A DNA stretch of 64,000 nucleotides from the NCBI GenBank assembly GCA_902496665.1, contig CABVBU010000003.1:78503-142502 (forward strand), given 5' to 3'. Under the pieces are notes generated by a model. The model searched no databases and was not told where the DNA came from. It saw only the letters and a list, made by a program, of their open reading frames with translations. The translations under genes were made by a program, and so were the position numbers. Below are positions 25,782 to 33,147 of this stretch, one piece after another; within the stretch, counting starts at the first letter, position 1; every line of letters starts with the position of its first letter. Source of the DNA: an uncultured Clostridium sp. GTDB lineage: Bacteria; Bacillota; Clostridia; Lachnospirales; Lachnospiraceae.

Positions 25782-26552
25782 GTGAAAACAAGAAAAACCG
25801 GCAGTGGCCGGAGAAAATCGAAGCCGGAGTATGACGCAGGGAAGAATCTGAAAGAGCAGATGGAGAGAGCGGCTGCGCTCTATGACTCGGATCTGTCTCT
25901 GCAGGCGATCGCGGATGAACTTGGCTTAAATCCAATTAAAATCCGGAAACTGCTGATCACGGCCGGCGTGTATGAATCGGACACGGCAGATCGGGTCCAG
26001 CAGACCTTTTGCAACTTCAGAAAAACGCAGAGCTATAAAGATGCGGTACTTTCCACGGCATCTGCCCTGCAGCTTTCAAAATCTTCTGTCACCTCGTATC
26101 TGCCGTATGAAAAAGGTGTATACTTTTCTTCAGAGGAGAGCGCGGAGAAGATCAGCGTCGGAGCAGAGCGTCAGCGGAGACATCGGGCGGTAAAAAAGCT
26201 GAGATATGATCCAACAGAAGAAAACCTCTGGAACGTGATTCTGGCCTATGTGGGAGTGCGTTTCAGGACTTACTCTGGGCTGCCGTTTACCTATGAGTTA
26301 AGAAGAGGCAGGAATGGGGAGTATACGAAAGAGTTGTGGATCGACCGCCGGGAGAACAGTAAAAGTCTGGCCTGGAGTTCGGTGCTGCTGGCTTTGGGAA
26401 ATATAAAAGAGGTAGGGACCGTGGTCAACCGGCCGAAAGCCCTGGGTGATATCCGGGGTGTGAGCTATATCTATGGAATCTTCTATCGCTTTGGACTGAT
26501 CAGTGTGCCGGATATCGTCAATAAATCGATGGGTGGAAAGAAAGCCAGATGA
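25782..26552 (+). CDS. double helix-turn-helix protein, copy B
   Basis: A 256-residue protein, GTG start, homologous over its full length to the 269-residue copy at 24279. Shared blocks are SKPEYDAGKNLKEQME-like, LLITAGVYESDTA, LQLSKSSVTSYLPYEKGVYF, LPFTYELRRGRNGEYTKELW and RPKALGDIRGVSYIYGIFYR. The N-terminal HTH reads YDSDLSLQAIADELGLNPIK. The C-terminus is shorter and lacks the lysine-rich tail of copy A. The synonymous positions differ often, so the copies are old paralogues or came from different sources rather than being a recent duplication. Function unknown; DNA binding likely. Confidence 0.8.
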   Translation: MKTRKTGSGRRKSKPEYDAGKNLKEQMERAAALYDSDLSLQAIADELGLNPIKIRKLLITAGVYESDTADRVQQTFCNFRKTQSYKDAVLSTASALQLSKSSVTSYLPYEKGVYFSSEESAEKISVGAERQRRHRAVKKLRYDPTEENLWNVILAYVGVRFRTYSGLPFTYELRRGRNGEYTKELWIDRRENSKSLAWSSVLLALGNIKEVGTVVNRPKALGDIRGVSYIYGIFYRFGLISVPDIVNKSMGGKKAR

Positions 26553-26571
26553 AATAATGGTGGAATGAAAG

Positions 26572-27150
26572 GTGGGGACAGATATCGAGTATGTGGAACT
26601 TATTATAGAAGATTTTAAAGAACCTGTACTTTACCTGGTTCAGGCGATATTCGTCAGTATTGTATGTCTGGTGCTGGTCATGTCTATTTATAAGATAAAA
26701 AATATGAAAAGCAGCTTCAGACAGGACGGCCATAAAGGAAGGATATTGTTATGGCTTCTGTTTATCAGTTATATTTGGGTCGTTATTCAGACTGCATTTT
26801 TTTCAAGGGAACCCGGGAGCAGAAAAAAGGTAAGTTTATTATTGTTTGAGACCTGGGGAAATACATTTCGTATGCATACCTATTTTATTGAAAATATCAT
26901 CATGTTTGTCCCTTTTGGGGTTCTTCTTCCGATCCATTTTCATAAAATGGAAAAATGCCGTTATTGTGTGCTGACAGGTTTTTTGTGTAGTTGTGCGATT
27001 GAAACAGCGCAGCTTATTACACAGAGGGGATTTTTCCAGGTGGACGATATCCTTACAAATACAACAGGGGCTTTAATTGGATGGTGTGTGTGGAGAGGAG
27101 TAGGCAGTTTGTTTCATGAGGGAAAGCATGAAAGTACTGGTTTGCGGTAA
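26572..27150 (+). CDS. VanZ-like family membrane protein, second gene
   Basis: A 192-residue protein with about four membrane helices. It has FSREPGSRKKVSLLLFETWG, YFIENIIMFVPFGVLLPIHF, then CAIETAQLITQRGFFQVDDI and TNTTGALIG, a textbook VanZ signature (ExxQ, R/G/xxDDxxxNxxG). The start is probably GTG at 26572; an alternative GTG lies 18 bases in. It is more typical of VanZ than the gene at 22742 and the two are not close. Function unassigned; VanZ relatives can affect glycopeptide tolerance. Confidence 0.85.
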   Translation: MGTDIEYVELIIEDFKEPVLYLVQAIFVSIVCLVLVMSIYKIKNMKSSFRQDGHKGRILLWLLFISYIWVVIQTAFFSREPGSRKKVSLLLFETWGNTFRMHTYFIENIIMFVPFGVLLPIHFHKMEKCRYCVLTGFLCSCAIETAQLITQRGFFQVDDILTNTTGALIGWCVWRGVGSLFHEGKHESTGLR

Positions 27151-27184
27151 CCTTTCTGCAGGTAAAAATAGTAAAATATGGAGC

Positions 27185-27213
27185 TTGACGAACGTATGTT
27201 CTGCCAGTATAAT
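27185..27213 (+). promoter_or_regulatory. promoter with LexA (SOS) box for the Y-family polymerase operon
   Basis: TTGACG at 27185-27190 and TATAAT at 27208-27213 are 17 bases apart. CGAACGTATGTTCT at 27189-27202 matches the Gram-positive SOS box CGAACRNRYGTTYC at 13 of 14 positions and covers the spacer. This predicts repression by LexA and induction by DNA damage. The transcript has a leader of about 120 bases with no convincing gene. Confidence 0.85.
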
Positions 27214-27342
27214 GGAGATAAGTTATTTGGACAGAGCGATTTTGAGAAGATGGAAAAATCGTGAAAAGTCCTGGGGTGCAAAGAGAATGGAAAGTGTAAA
27301 GGAATAAGGCGGGGAAAAGGATACCGGGGGAGGAGACAGACT

Positions 27343-28893
27343 ATGGCGGATAGAATGGGCAAGATGGACAGATCAAACAGAATCTACGCAGCGATCGATC
27401 TGAAGTCATTTTACGCCTCTGTTGAGGTGGTGGACAGAAAGCTTGATCCGATGACGACGCACCTTGTCGTCGCAGACCGGAGCCGGACGTCGAAAACGAT
27501 CTGCCTTGCGGTGTCTCCTTCCCTGAAGGCGTACGGGATTCCCGGACGGGCGCGCCTCTTTGAGGTGGAGCAGAAGGTGGAAGAGGTGAACCGGGAGAGG
27601 AAACAGCACGCTCCCGGTGGAAAATTCACGGGAAGCTCCTGTGATGCGGTCGAACTGGCGAAAAGACCGGACCTTGCGCTGGATTTTATCGCTGCGCCGC
27701 CGCGGATGGCCCGCTATATGGAGAAAAGTTCAAAAATTTACCAGATCTATTTAAAATATGTGGCACCGGAAGATATCCATTCCTATTCGATCGATGAGGT
27801 CTTTATCGACCTGACTTCCTATCTTGAGACATACCATATGCCGGCGCATGAGCTGACGACACGGATGATCCGGGATGTGCAGAAAGAAACCGGAATTACG
27901 GCGACTGCGGGGATCGGAACGAATCTGTACCTTGCAAAGATCGCGATGGATATCATGGCAAAGCATATCGAACCGGACGCGGACGGAGTGCGGATCGCGA
28001 CGCTGGATGAGATGAGCTACCGCAGATATCTGTGGGGGCACCGCCCGTTGACGGATTTCTGGCGTGTGGGCCGGGGATACGCAAAAAAGCTGGAAGAGCG
28101 CGGGATCTGCACAATGGGGGATATCGCCAGGTGTTCTCTTGGAAAGGAAAATGACTATTATAATGAAGATCTTCTGTACCGGATGTTTGGCGTCAATGCG
28201 GAACTTCTGATCGACCATGCCTGGGGGTATGAGCCGTGTACGATCTCGGATGTCAAGGCGTACCGGCCGGAAAACCACAGCGTCGGTTCCGGTCAGGTTC
28301 TTTCCTGTCCATATACCGCCCAGAAGGCAAAGCTCGTCGTACGGGAGATGGCGGACCTTCTGGCTCTGGAGCTTGTGGACAAAAAGCTGACAGCGGACCA
28401 GGTGGTCCTGACGGTGGGATACGATATCGAAAATCTGACGGATTCAAAACTCAGAAAGAACTACAACGGGGAGATATCCACGGACCGTTATGGAAGACGG
28501 ATCCCGAAACACGCCCACGGCTCTAAAAATCTTGGCGGACAGACTTCCTCCACGAAACGGATCACGGAGGCGGTTATGGAGCTCTACGATGAGATCATGA
28601 ATCCAAAGCTTCTGGTGCGCCGGATCGCGCTTTCCGCAAACCATGTGGTCTGTGAGGGAACGGAACAGAAAGCGCAGGAGTATGAACAGCTGGATCTCTT
28701 TACCGATTACGGCGCACAGGTGGAGCAGAAAAAGAAGGAAGAGGAAGAATTGGCGCGGGAAAAACGGATGCAGCAGGCGGTTCTGGAGATCAAGAAAAAG
28801 TTTGGAAAGAATGCGGTCTTAAAGGGAATGAACCTGAAAGAAGGCGCGACGGCGATACAGAGGAACAGCCAGATCGGAGGTCACAGGGCGTGA
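27343..28893 (+). CDS. Y-family DNA polymerase (UmuC/UvrX type)
   Basis: A 516-residue translesion polymerase. The palm begins IYAAIDLKSFYASVEVVDRK with the first catalytic Asp. YSIDEVFIDLTSYL supplies the catalytic Asp-Glu, and TATAGIGTNLYLAKIAMDIM the finger/palm helix. LTDFWRVGRGYAKKLEERG is the helix-hairpin-helix, and the little-finger domain follows from about residue 300. The long variant with an insertion after residue 80 and an extended charged C-terminus fits the Gram-positive UvrX/YqjW type rather than DinB. ATG after GGGGGAGGAG. It is under a LexA box and coupled by a four-base overlap to a YolD gene, as usual for this type. Confidence 0.92.
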   Translation: MADRMGKMDRSNRIYAAIDLKSFYASVEVVDRKLDPMTTHLVVADRSRTSKTICLAVSPSLKAYGIPGRARLFEVEQKVEEVNRERKQHAPGGKFTGSSCDAVELAKRPDLALDFIAAPPRMARYMEKSSKIYQIYLKYVAPEDIHSYSIDEVFIDLTSYLETYHMPAHELTTRMIRDVQKETGITATAGIGTNLYLAKIAMDIMAKHIEPDADGVRIATLDEMSYRRYLWGHRPLTDFWRVGRGYAKKLEERGICTMGDIARCSLGKENDYYNEDLLYRMFGVNAELLIDHAWGYEPCTISDVKAYRPENHSVGSGQVLSCPYTAQKAKLVVREMADLLALELVDKKLTADQVVLTVGYDIENLTDSKLRKNYNGEISTDRYGRRIPKHAHGSKNLGGQTSSTKRITEAVMELYDEIMNPKLLVRRIALSANHVVCEGTEQKAQEYEQLDLFTDYGAQVEQKKKEEEELAREKRMQQAVLEIKKKFGKNAVLKGMNLKEGATAIQRNSQIGGHRA

Positions 28894-29300
28894 GCACATG
28901 GGAGAAATATAAGGATATTATTGATCTGCCGTATCCGGGAAAATCGAAGCATACCCGGATGCCGGTGGGTGACCGTGCAGCCCAGTTTGCGCCATTTGCG
29001 GCGCTCACCGGATTTGGTGCAGTGTTAAAAGAGACGGAACGGATCACGGAAAAGCGGATCGAGCTGGATGAATATGAAAAGGAAAAACTGAACGAAAAAA
29101 TGCGGATGGTGATGGAAGAAAAAGAATCTCGTCCGGAGATTACGGTGACCTTTTTTGTACCCGATGAAAAAAAGGACGGCGGGGCATATGTGACGATCTC
29201 TGGGCATATAAAGAGAGTGGACGAGGAGAATCATCTGCTGATCCTGGAGGAGGGGGAACGAATTCTGCTGAAAGATATCTATGATATTTCGAGTGAATAA
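28890..29300 (+). CDS. YolD-like protein
   Basis: A 136-residue protein starting with GTG, overlapping the polymerase stop as GTGA. It has PVGDRAAQFAPFAALTGFGA near the N-terminus and a YolD core with VTFFVPDEKKDGGAYVTISG and VDEENHLLILEEGERILLKD. YolD-like proteins are encoded next to UvrX-type polymerases in Firmicutes and are thought to act as their UmuD-like partners, though direct biochemical evidence is thin. The operon therefore looks complete and SOS-controlled. Confidence 0.9.
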   Translation: MSTWEKYKDIIDLPYPGKSKHTRMPVGDRAAQFAPFAALTGFGAVLKETERITEKRIELDEYEKEKLNEKMRMVMEEKESRPEITVTFFVPDEKKDGGAYVTISGHIKRVDEENHLLILEEGERILLKDIYDISSE

Positions 29301-29315
29301 CGATGTGCCAATATT

Positions 29316-29370
29316 TTGTTAACAAATTAACGAAAAAGCACTTGCGTTAATTTATTAACAATGATATAAT
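29316..29370 (+). promoter_or_regulatory. promoter with two Rex-type operators before the alcohol dehydrogenase
   Basis: TTGCGT at 29342-29347 and TATAAT at 29365-29370 are 17 bases apart. TTGTTAAcaaaTTAACGA at 29316-29333 matches the Rex consensus TTGTTAAnnnnTTAACAA with one mismatch. GCGTTAAtttaTTAACAA at 29344-29361 matches with two and fills the spacer between -35 and -10. Rex represses fermentation genes when NADH/NAD is low, so expression should rise with reducing load. The leader to the start codon (138 bases) holds a weak G+C hairpin (GGCTG...CAGCC then TTTT) near 29400-29436. Confidence 0.85.
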
Positions 29371-29508
29371 GTACTTAAAGGTAAGGGAAATGCATCAGAT
29401 GGCTGAGATGCTGTAAACAGAGCAGCAGCCTTTTCTCTACCAAAGGTTACCGGATTTAAAAATAACATAACCGTCTACAATGACAGAGTGTGAAAGGAGA
29501 ACGGACAT

Positions 29509-30690
29509 ATGGCAAGATTTACATTACCGAGAGATATTTATCATGGAAAAGGATGTCTTGAAGAACTGAAGAATCTGAAGGGAAAGAAAGCATTTCTTGT
29601 TGTCGGCGGCGGATCGATGAAGCGCCAGGGATTTCTTGACAAGGCCGTTAATTACTTAAAAGAGGGCGGAATGGAAGTAGAAGTTTTTGAGGGCGTAGAG
29701 CCGGATCCATCCGTGGAAACTGTTATGAGAGGCGCGGAGGCGATGCGCAAGTTTGAGCCGGACTGGATCGTATCCATGGGCGGCGGTTCCCCGATCGATG
29801 CGGCGAAGGCGATGTGGGCATTCTATGAATACCCGGAGACTACATTTGAAGATCTGATCACTCCGTTCAGCTTCCCGGAACTGAGACAGAAAGCGAAATT
29901 CGCGGCGATTCCGTCCACATCCGGTACAGCTACAGAGGTAACAGCGTTCTCTGTTATCACAAACTATCAGACAGGCGTAAAATATCCGCTGGCTGACTTT
30001 AATATCACCCCGGATGTAGCGATCGTAGATCCGGATCTCGTGATGGGACTTCCGGTCAAGCAGGTTGCCTATACCGGCATGGACGCCCTGACCCATGCGA
30101 TCGAGGCGTATGTATCCACATTAAACGGACCGTTTACGGATCCGCTGGCACTCCAGGCCATCGAGATGGTTCTCGAATATCTGCCGGCTTCCTACAATGG
30201 AAATGAGCATGCGAGAGAGGAGATGCACTACGCACAGTGCCTCGCGGGAATGGCATTCTCCAACGCGCTTTTAGGAATCGTTCATTCTATGGCCCATAAG
30301 ACAGGAGCTGCGTTCTCCACCGGACATATTCCGCATGGATGCGCGAACGCGATCTATCTTCCGTATGTCATCCAGTATAACGCAAAGGATACCGTCGCGG
30401 CTGACCGTTATGCGGAGATCGCAAGAAGAATGGGATTAGAGGGAAGATCCAGACAGGCCCTGATCAACAGCCTCTGCGCGAAGATCAATGAATTCAATGA
30501 GAAGCTGAGTATTCCGAAGACCTTGAAAGAATTCGGTATCAATGAGGACGAATTCAAGGAGAAAGTGGACCATATCGCGGAACTTGCGGTGGGTGACGCA
30601 TGTACCGGATCCAACCCGAGATCGATCGATCCGGCGAATATGGCGAAGCTGCTCACATGTACATATTACGGAACTGAAGTTGACTTTTGA
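29509..30690 (+). CDS. iron-containing alcohol dehydrogenase
   Basis: A 393-residue group III alcohol dehydrogenase reducing aldehydes with NAD(P)H. The N-terminal dinucleotide domain has FLVVGGGSMKRQGFL and WIVSMGGGSPIDAAKAMW (the GGGSxxD motif). Then AAIPSTSGTATEVTAFSVIT and the metal site: Asp and His of MDALTHAIEAYVS, His of HSMAHKTGAAF and His of GHIPHGCANA. All four ligands are present. It is close to butanol dehydrogenases of Clostridia. ATG after AAAGGAG. Two Rex sites in the promoter fit a role in disposal of reducing equivalents. It is monocistronic with its own terminator. Confidence 0.93.
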   Translation: MARFTLPRDIYHGKGCLEELKNLKGKKAFLVVGGGSMKRQGFLDKAVNYLKEGGMEVEVFEGVEPDPSVETVMRGAEAMRKFEPDWIVSMGGGSPIDAAKAMWAFYEYPETTFEDLITPFSFPELRQKAKFAAIPSTSGTATEVTAFSVITNYQTGVKYPLADFNITPDVAIVDPDLVMGLPVKQVAYTGMDALTHAIEAYVSTLNGPFTDPLALQAIEMVLEYLPASYNGNEHAREEMHYAQCLAGMAFSNALLGIVHSMAHKTGAAFSTGHIPHGCANAIYLPYVIQYNAKDTVAADRYAEIARRMGLEGRSRQALINSLCAKINEFNEKLSIPKTLKEFGINEDEFKEKVDHIAELAVGDACTGSNPRSIDPANMAKLLTCTYYGTEVDF

Positions 30691-30798
30691 CGATAATTTG
30701 AGACGCGGCTGTGAGGGTGCTAAGCAGCTGCGGGAAAGATTATCCGCATAATATAAATATTGTGGTGTAATCAGATCTTGTGAGGAGATCGAATTGGG

Positions 30799-30833
30799 AA
30801 AAGTTCTGCCGGATATTTCCGGCAGAGCTTTTC
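30799..30833 (+). terminator. terminator of the alcohol dehydrogenase gene
   Basis: CTGCCGG and CCGGCAG form a seven-base perfect stem with loop ATATTT, flanked by AAAAG and CTTTT. The gap to the next gene (370 bases) also holds an intergenic repeat at 30861 and a promoter at 30955. Confidence 0.8.
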
Positions 30834-30860
30834 TGCTTTAGAGGACATATTAAGCCTGAT

Positions 30861-30930
30861 TCAGAACTGAAAATTCCGTACAATACAGTGAGGGCAGTGG
30901 ATTTTTCTGATTTGGAATGCGAAGCATCGG
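30861..30930. repeat. dispersed intergenic repeat, copy 1
   Basis: Seventy bases nearly identical to 60990-61059 (about 64 of 70 positions by eye). It starts TCAGAACTGAAAATTCC, where GAACTGAAAATTC can fold, and ends GAATGCGAAGCATCGG, where ATGCGAAGCAT forms a tiny hairpin. It shares the 13-mer CTGATTTGGAATG with the reverse strand of another repeat at 51005. It contains no coding frame. Confidence 0.75.
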
Positions 30931-30954
30931 ATACGAGGTTTTTCTATCATTCTA

Positions 30955-30983
30955 TTGACTTTCTGTAGAAGCCACTCTATAAT
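30955..30983 (+). promoter_or_regulatory. promoter of the degV-family gene
   Basis: TTGACT at 30955-30960 and TATAAT at 30978-30983 with a 17-base spacer, 76 bases before the start codon. No operator palindrome is evident. Confidence 0.75.
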
Positions 30984-31059
30984 ATATGGTATTGAATACT
31001 ACATCACGGGGAAAAATAAATGAGAACCGTGATAGGGGAATAGAGCTGGAGGAAGCAGT

Positions 31060-31902
31060 ATGAATTATAGAATTATTGGGGATAGCTGCCTGGATCTTAC
31101 TGAGGAGCAGAGGAAGGACCCGCATTTTACCCTGATCCCGTTTACACTTATGGTGGAAGATCACCAGTTTGTCGACGATAAGAATTTTAACCAGAAGGAA
31201 TTCTTAAAGATCGTAAAGGAAAGCCCGGAGTGTCCGAAGACTGCATGCCCGTCTCCGGAGACATTTAAGGAAGCTTACTGCTGTGAGGAGGAGAATGTAT
31301 TTGTTATTACGATCTCTTCCCACCTGAGCGGATGCCATAACAGCGCGGTTCTCGCAAAGAATCTTTATGAGGAAGAGTTCGGAACCGGAAAGAAGAACAT
31401 TGTGGTGATTGATTCTGAATCCGCATCTACCGGAGAAGTAAACCTCGCACTTTATGTTCAGGAACTCTGTGAGCAGGATATTCCGTTTGACGAGATCGTA
31501 AAGAAAACTCTTGAATACCGTGACAGACAGAAGACGTATTTTGTCCTGGAAACTTTGGACACATTGAGAAAGAACGGACGACTCACCGGACTTCAGGCGT
31601 TCTTCGCAACGAAATTAAATATTAAGCCGGTTATGGGTGCAGACCACGGCGTGATCATCAAACTGGATCAGGCCCGCGGAATTCAGAAAGCGCTTCAGAG
31701 AATGGTGGAGATCGTTGTGAAGGAAGCTGGAAACACAGAGGAAAAACGTCTCACGATCGCCCACTGCAATGCGCCTGAGCGTGCGCAGTATGTGAAGGAG
31801 AAATTTGAGCAGACTGCGAAATTCAAAGAGATCATCGTCACAGAGACAGCCGGACTTGCTACTGTTTATGCGGGAGATGGTGGAATTATTGCAGCGGTAT
31901 AA
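31060..31902 (+). CDS. DegV family fatty-acid-binding protein
   Basis: A 280-residue cytoplasmic DegV/FakB-type protein. The N-terminus IIGDSCLDLTEEQ carries the DS motif, followed by IPFTLMVEDHQFVDD, KTACPSPETFKEAY, VFVITISSHLSGCHNSAV (the SS/S loop that binds the carboxylate) and VVIDSESASTGEVNLAL. Late LDTLRKNGRLTGLQAF and LNIKPVMGADHGVI are also family marks. FakB proteins present fatty acids to a FakA kinase for phosphorylation; no fakA is in this window. ATG after GGAGGAAG. Confidence 0.92.
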   Translation: MNYRIIGDSCLDLTEEQRKDPHFTLIPFTLMVEDHQFVDDKNFNQKEFLKIVKESPECPKTACPSPETFKEAYCCEEENVFVITISSHLSGCHNSAVLAKNLYEEEFGTGKKNIVVIDSESASTGEVNLALYVQELCEQDIPFDEIVKKTLEYRDRQKTYFVLETLDTLRKNGRLTGLQAFFATKLNIKPVMGADHGVIIKLDQARGIQKALQRMVEIVVKEAGNTEEKRLTIAHCNAPERAQYVKEKFEQTAKFKEIIVTETAGLATVYAGDGGIIAAV

Positions 31903-31915
31903 ACATAAGTTTATT

Positions 31916-31976
31916 AAAAAGGTCCAGTTTTTTATGAGCAAAGCTGAAAAGTTCAACTCATAAAAACTGGACTTTT
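31916..31976 (+). terminator. strong terminator of the degV-family gene
   Basis: AAAAAGGTCCAGTTTTTTATGAG pairs, reading in two halves, with CTCATAAAAACTGGACTTTT: a stem of about 20 pairs with one bulge, loop of about 18 bases. It is symmetric enough to work on both strands and also faces the end of the minus-strand radical SAM gene at 32012. Confidence 0.88.
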
Positions 31977-32011
31977 GTGTTTGGACAGTAAAAATAACGA
32001 GTGGTAGTTAT

Positions 32012-32965
32012 TTATATATTTTTGACCGGATTCGCAAGCATCATCCCCTGGTAAATATGGTTCTCTTTCAAATATTTCGCAATCGAATTCAATACCAGTC
32101 TCTTATTCCCGCTCCATTCCGGTGCGATCAGCAGTGATTTTGGTCCATCCCCGCTGATCCTGTGGATCACGGTCTCCGGAGGAAGAATTTTTAGGCAGTC
32201 GCCGATCAGCTCCAGATATTCCTGTAGTTCCAGCGTGCGAAACGCGCCGGACTCATATAGATCTGCCAGATTTGTCCCTTTCAGCACATGAAGCAGCTGC
32301 AGCTTGATCCCGTCCACATGCATGCTGCCGAGATAGCGGACAGTCTCCAGCATCTGTTCCTTCGACTCGCCAGGCAGTCCGAGGATCACATGGACGATCA
32401 CCGTGAGACCAGCGGCCTTCAGCCGTCGGTACGCGTCCTCGAAGATGGGGAGAGCATATCCCCGGCGGATAAGCTTTGCCGTGTCCTCATGAATCGTCTG
32501 CAGGCCAAGTTCAACCCAGACCGGTTTTTCTTTATTCAACCGGGAGAGCAGTTCCACAGTCTCATCCGGAAGGCAGTCTGGTCTTGTGCCGATGGAGAGG
32601 GCGCAGATTTCCGGGAGTTTGATGGCCTCGGAAAAAAGCTGTTCCAGGTAAGAAAGCGGGGCATAGGTATTTGTGTAAGACTGGAAGTACGCGATATAGG
32701 AGGCGTCATCCCCGGATATCTTCCGGCTGACGCGGGCCTTCGCAAGGTCTGCCTGTTCCCGGAGAGTGCCCGCCTGTTTTTCCGCAAAATCACCGGAGCC
32801 GCCGGCGCTGCAGAAGATACAGCCGCCGGTTTCCAGCGTCCCGTCCCGGTTCGGACATGTCATGCCGCCGTCCAGGGCAATCTTGTAAATCTTTTTTCCA
32901 AATATTTTCTTTAATTCATAGTCGAGAGAGTGGTACGGCTTGCCGTTCCAGTCGGTCTGCATCAT
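32012..32965 (-). CDS. TIGR01212-type radical SAM protein (YtqA-like)
   Basis: About 317 residues. The first of two adjacent ATGs (32965) is chosen because AAAGGA lies 9 bases upstream; the frame is open 27 bases further to a TTG. The N-terminus has KIALDGGMTCPNRDGTLE, and TGGCIFCSAGGSGDF provides the unusual cysteine pattern CPNRDG-x8-CIFC of this family. Other blocks are ALSIGTRPDCLPDETVELL, VELGLQTIHEDTAKLIRRGY and VHVILGLPGESKEQMLETVR. These are family hallmarks. The reaction is unknown; the protein is widespread in Clostridia and Bacilli. Confidence 0.92.
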   Translation of the reverse strand: MMQTDWNGKPYHSLDYELKKIFGKKIYKIALDGGMTCPNRDGTLETGGCIFCSAGGSGDFAEKQAGTLREQADLAKARVSRKISGDDASYIAYFQSYTNTYAPLSYLEQLFSEAIKLPEICALSIGTRPDCLPDETVELLSRLNKEKPVWVELGLQTIHEDTAKLIRRGYALPIFEDAYRRLKAAGLTVIVHVILGLPGESKEQMLETVRYLGSMHVDGIKLQLLHVLKGTNLADLYESGAFRTLELQEYLELIGDCLKILPPETVIHRISGDGPKSLLIAPEWSGNKRLVLNSIAKYLKENHIYQGMMLANPVKNI

Positions 32966-33000
32966 ATCATGAAATCCTTTCCAGCAGAACAAAGTTTTCC

Positions 33001-33050
33001 TTGCAACACATATACGAGGTATTATATAATAATAGAAGGTTTCTTTTCAA
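33001..33050. promoter_or_regulatory. overlapping divergent promoters sharing a palindromic -10
   Basis: On the plus strand TTGCAA (33001-33006) and TATAAT (33025-33030) are 18 bases apart, facing galK. On the minus strand TTGAAA (33045-33050) and TATAAT (33021-33026) are 18 apart, facing the radical SAM gene. The ten-base palindrome ATTATATAAT at 33021-33030 serves both. Only one polymerase could occupy it at a time. A small hairpin ATCCGCC-GGCGGAT lies just before the galK ribosome site. Confidence 0.65.
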
Positions 33051-33147
33051 CTGGGTTTCCAGAAAATAAGGGAAAAGAAAAGAGAAAAAAATAAAAACAT
33101 CCAAACAAAAATATCCGCCAAGGCGGATCGAAAAGGAGATTGGGGTT

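Noticed and set aside
27116..27307. 63-codon frame with GNLSAGK, resembling a P-loop
   Set aside because: It runs through the SOS promoter and leader of the polymerase operon, lacks the rest of a nucleotide-binding fold and overlaps the VanZ-like gene.
29400..29436. Possible TPP-like riboswitch before the alcohol dehydrogenase
   Set aside because: A CTGAGA string is present but the other conserved TPP elements are missing; only a weak hairpin remains.
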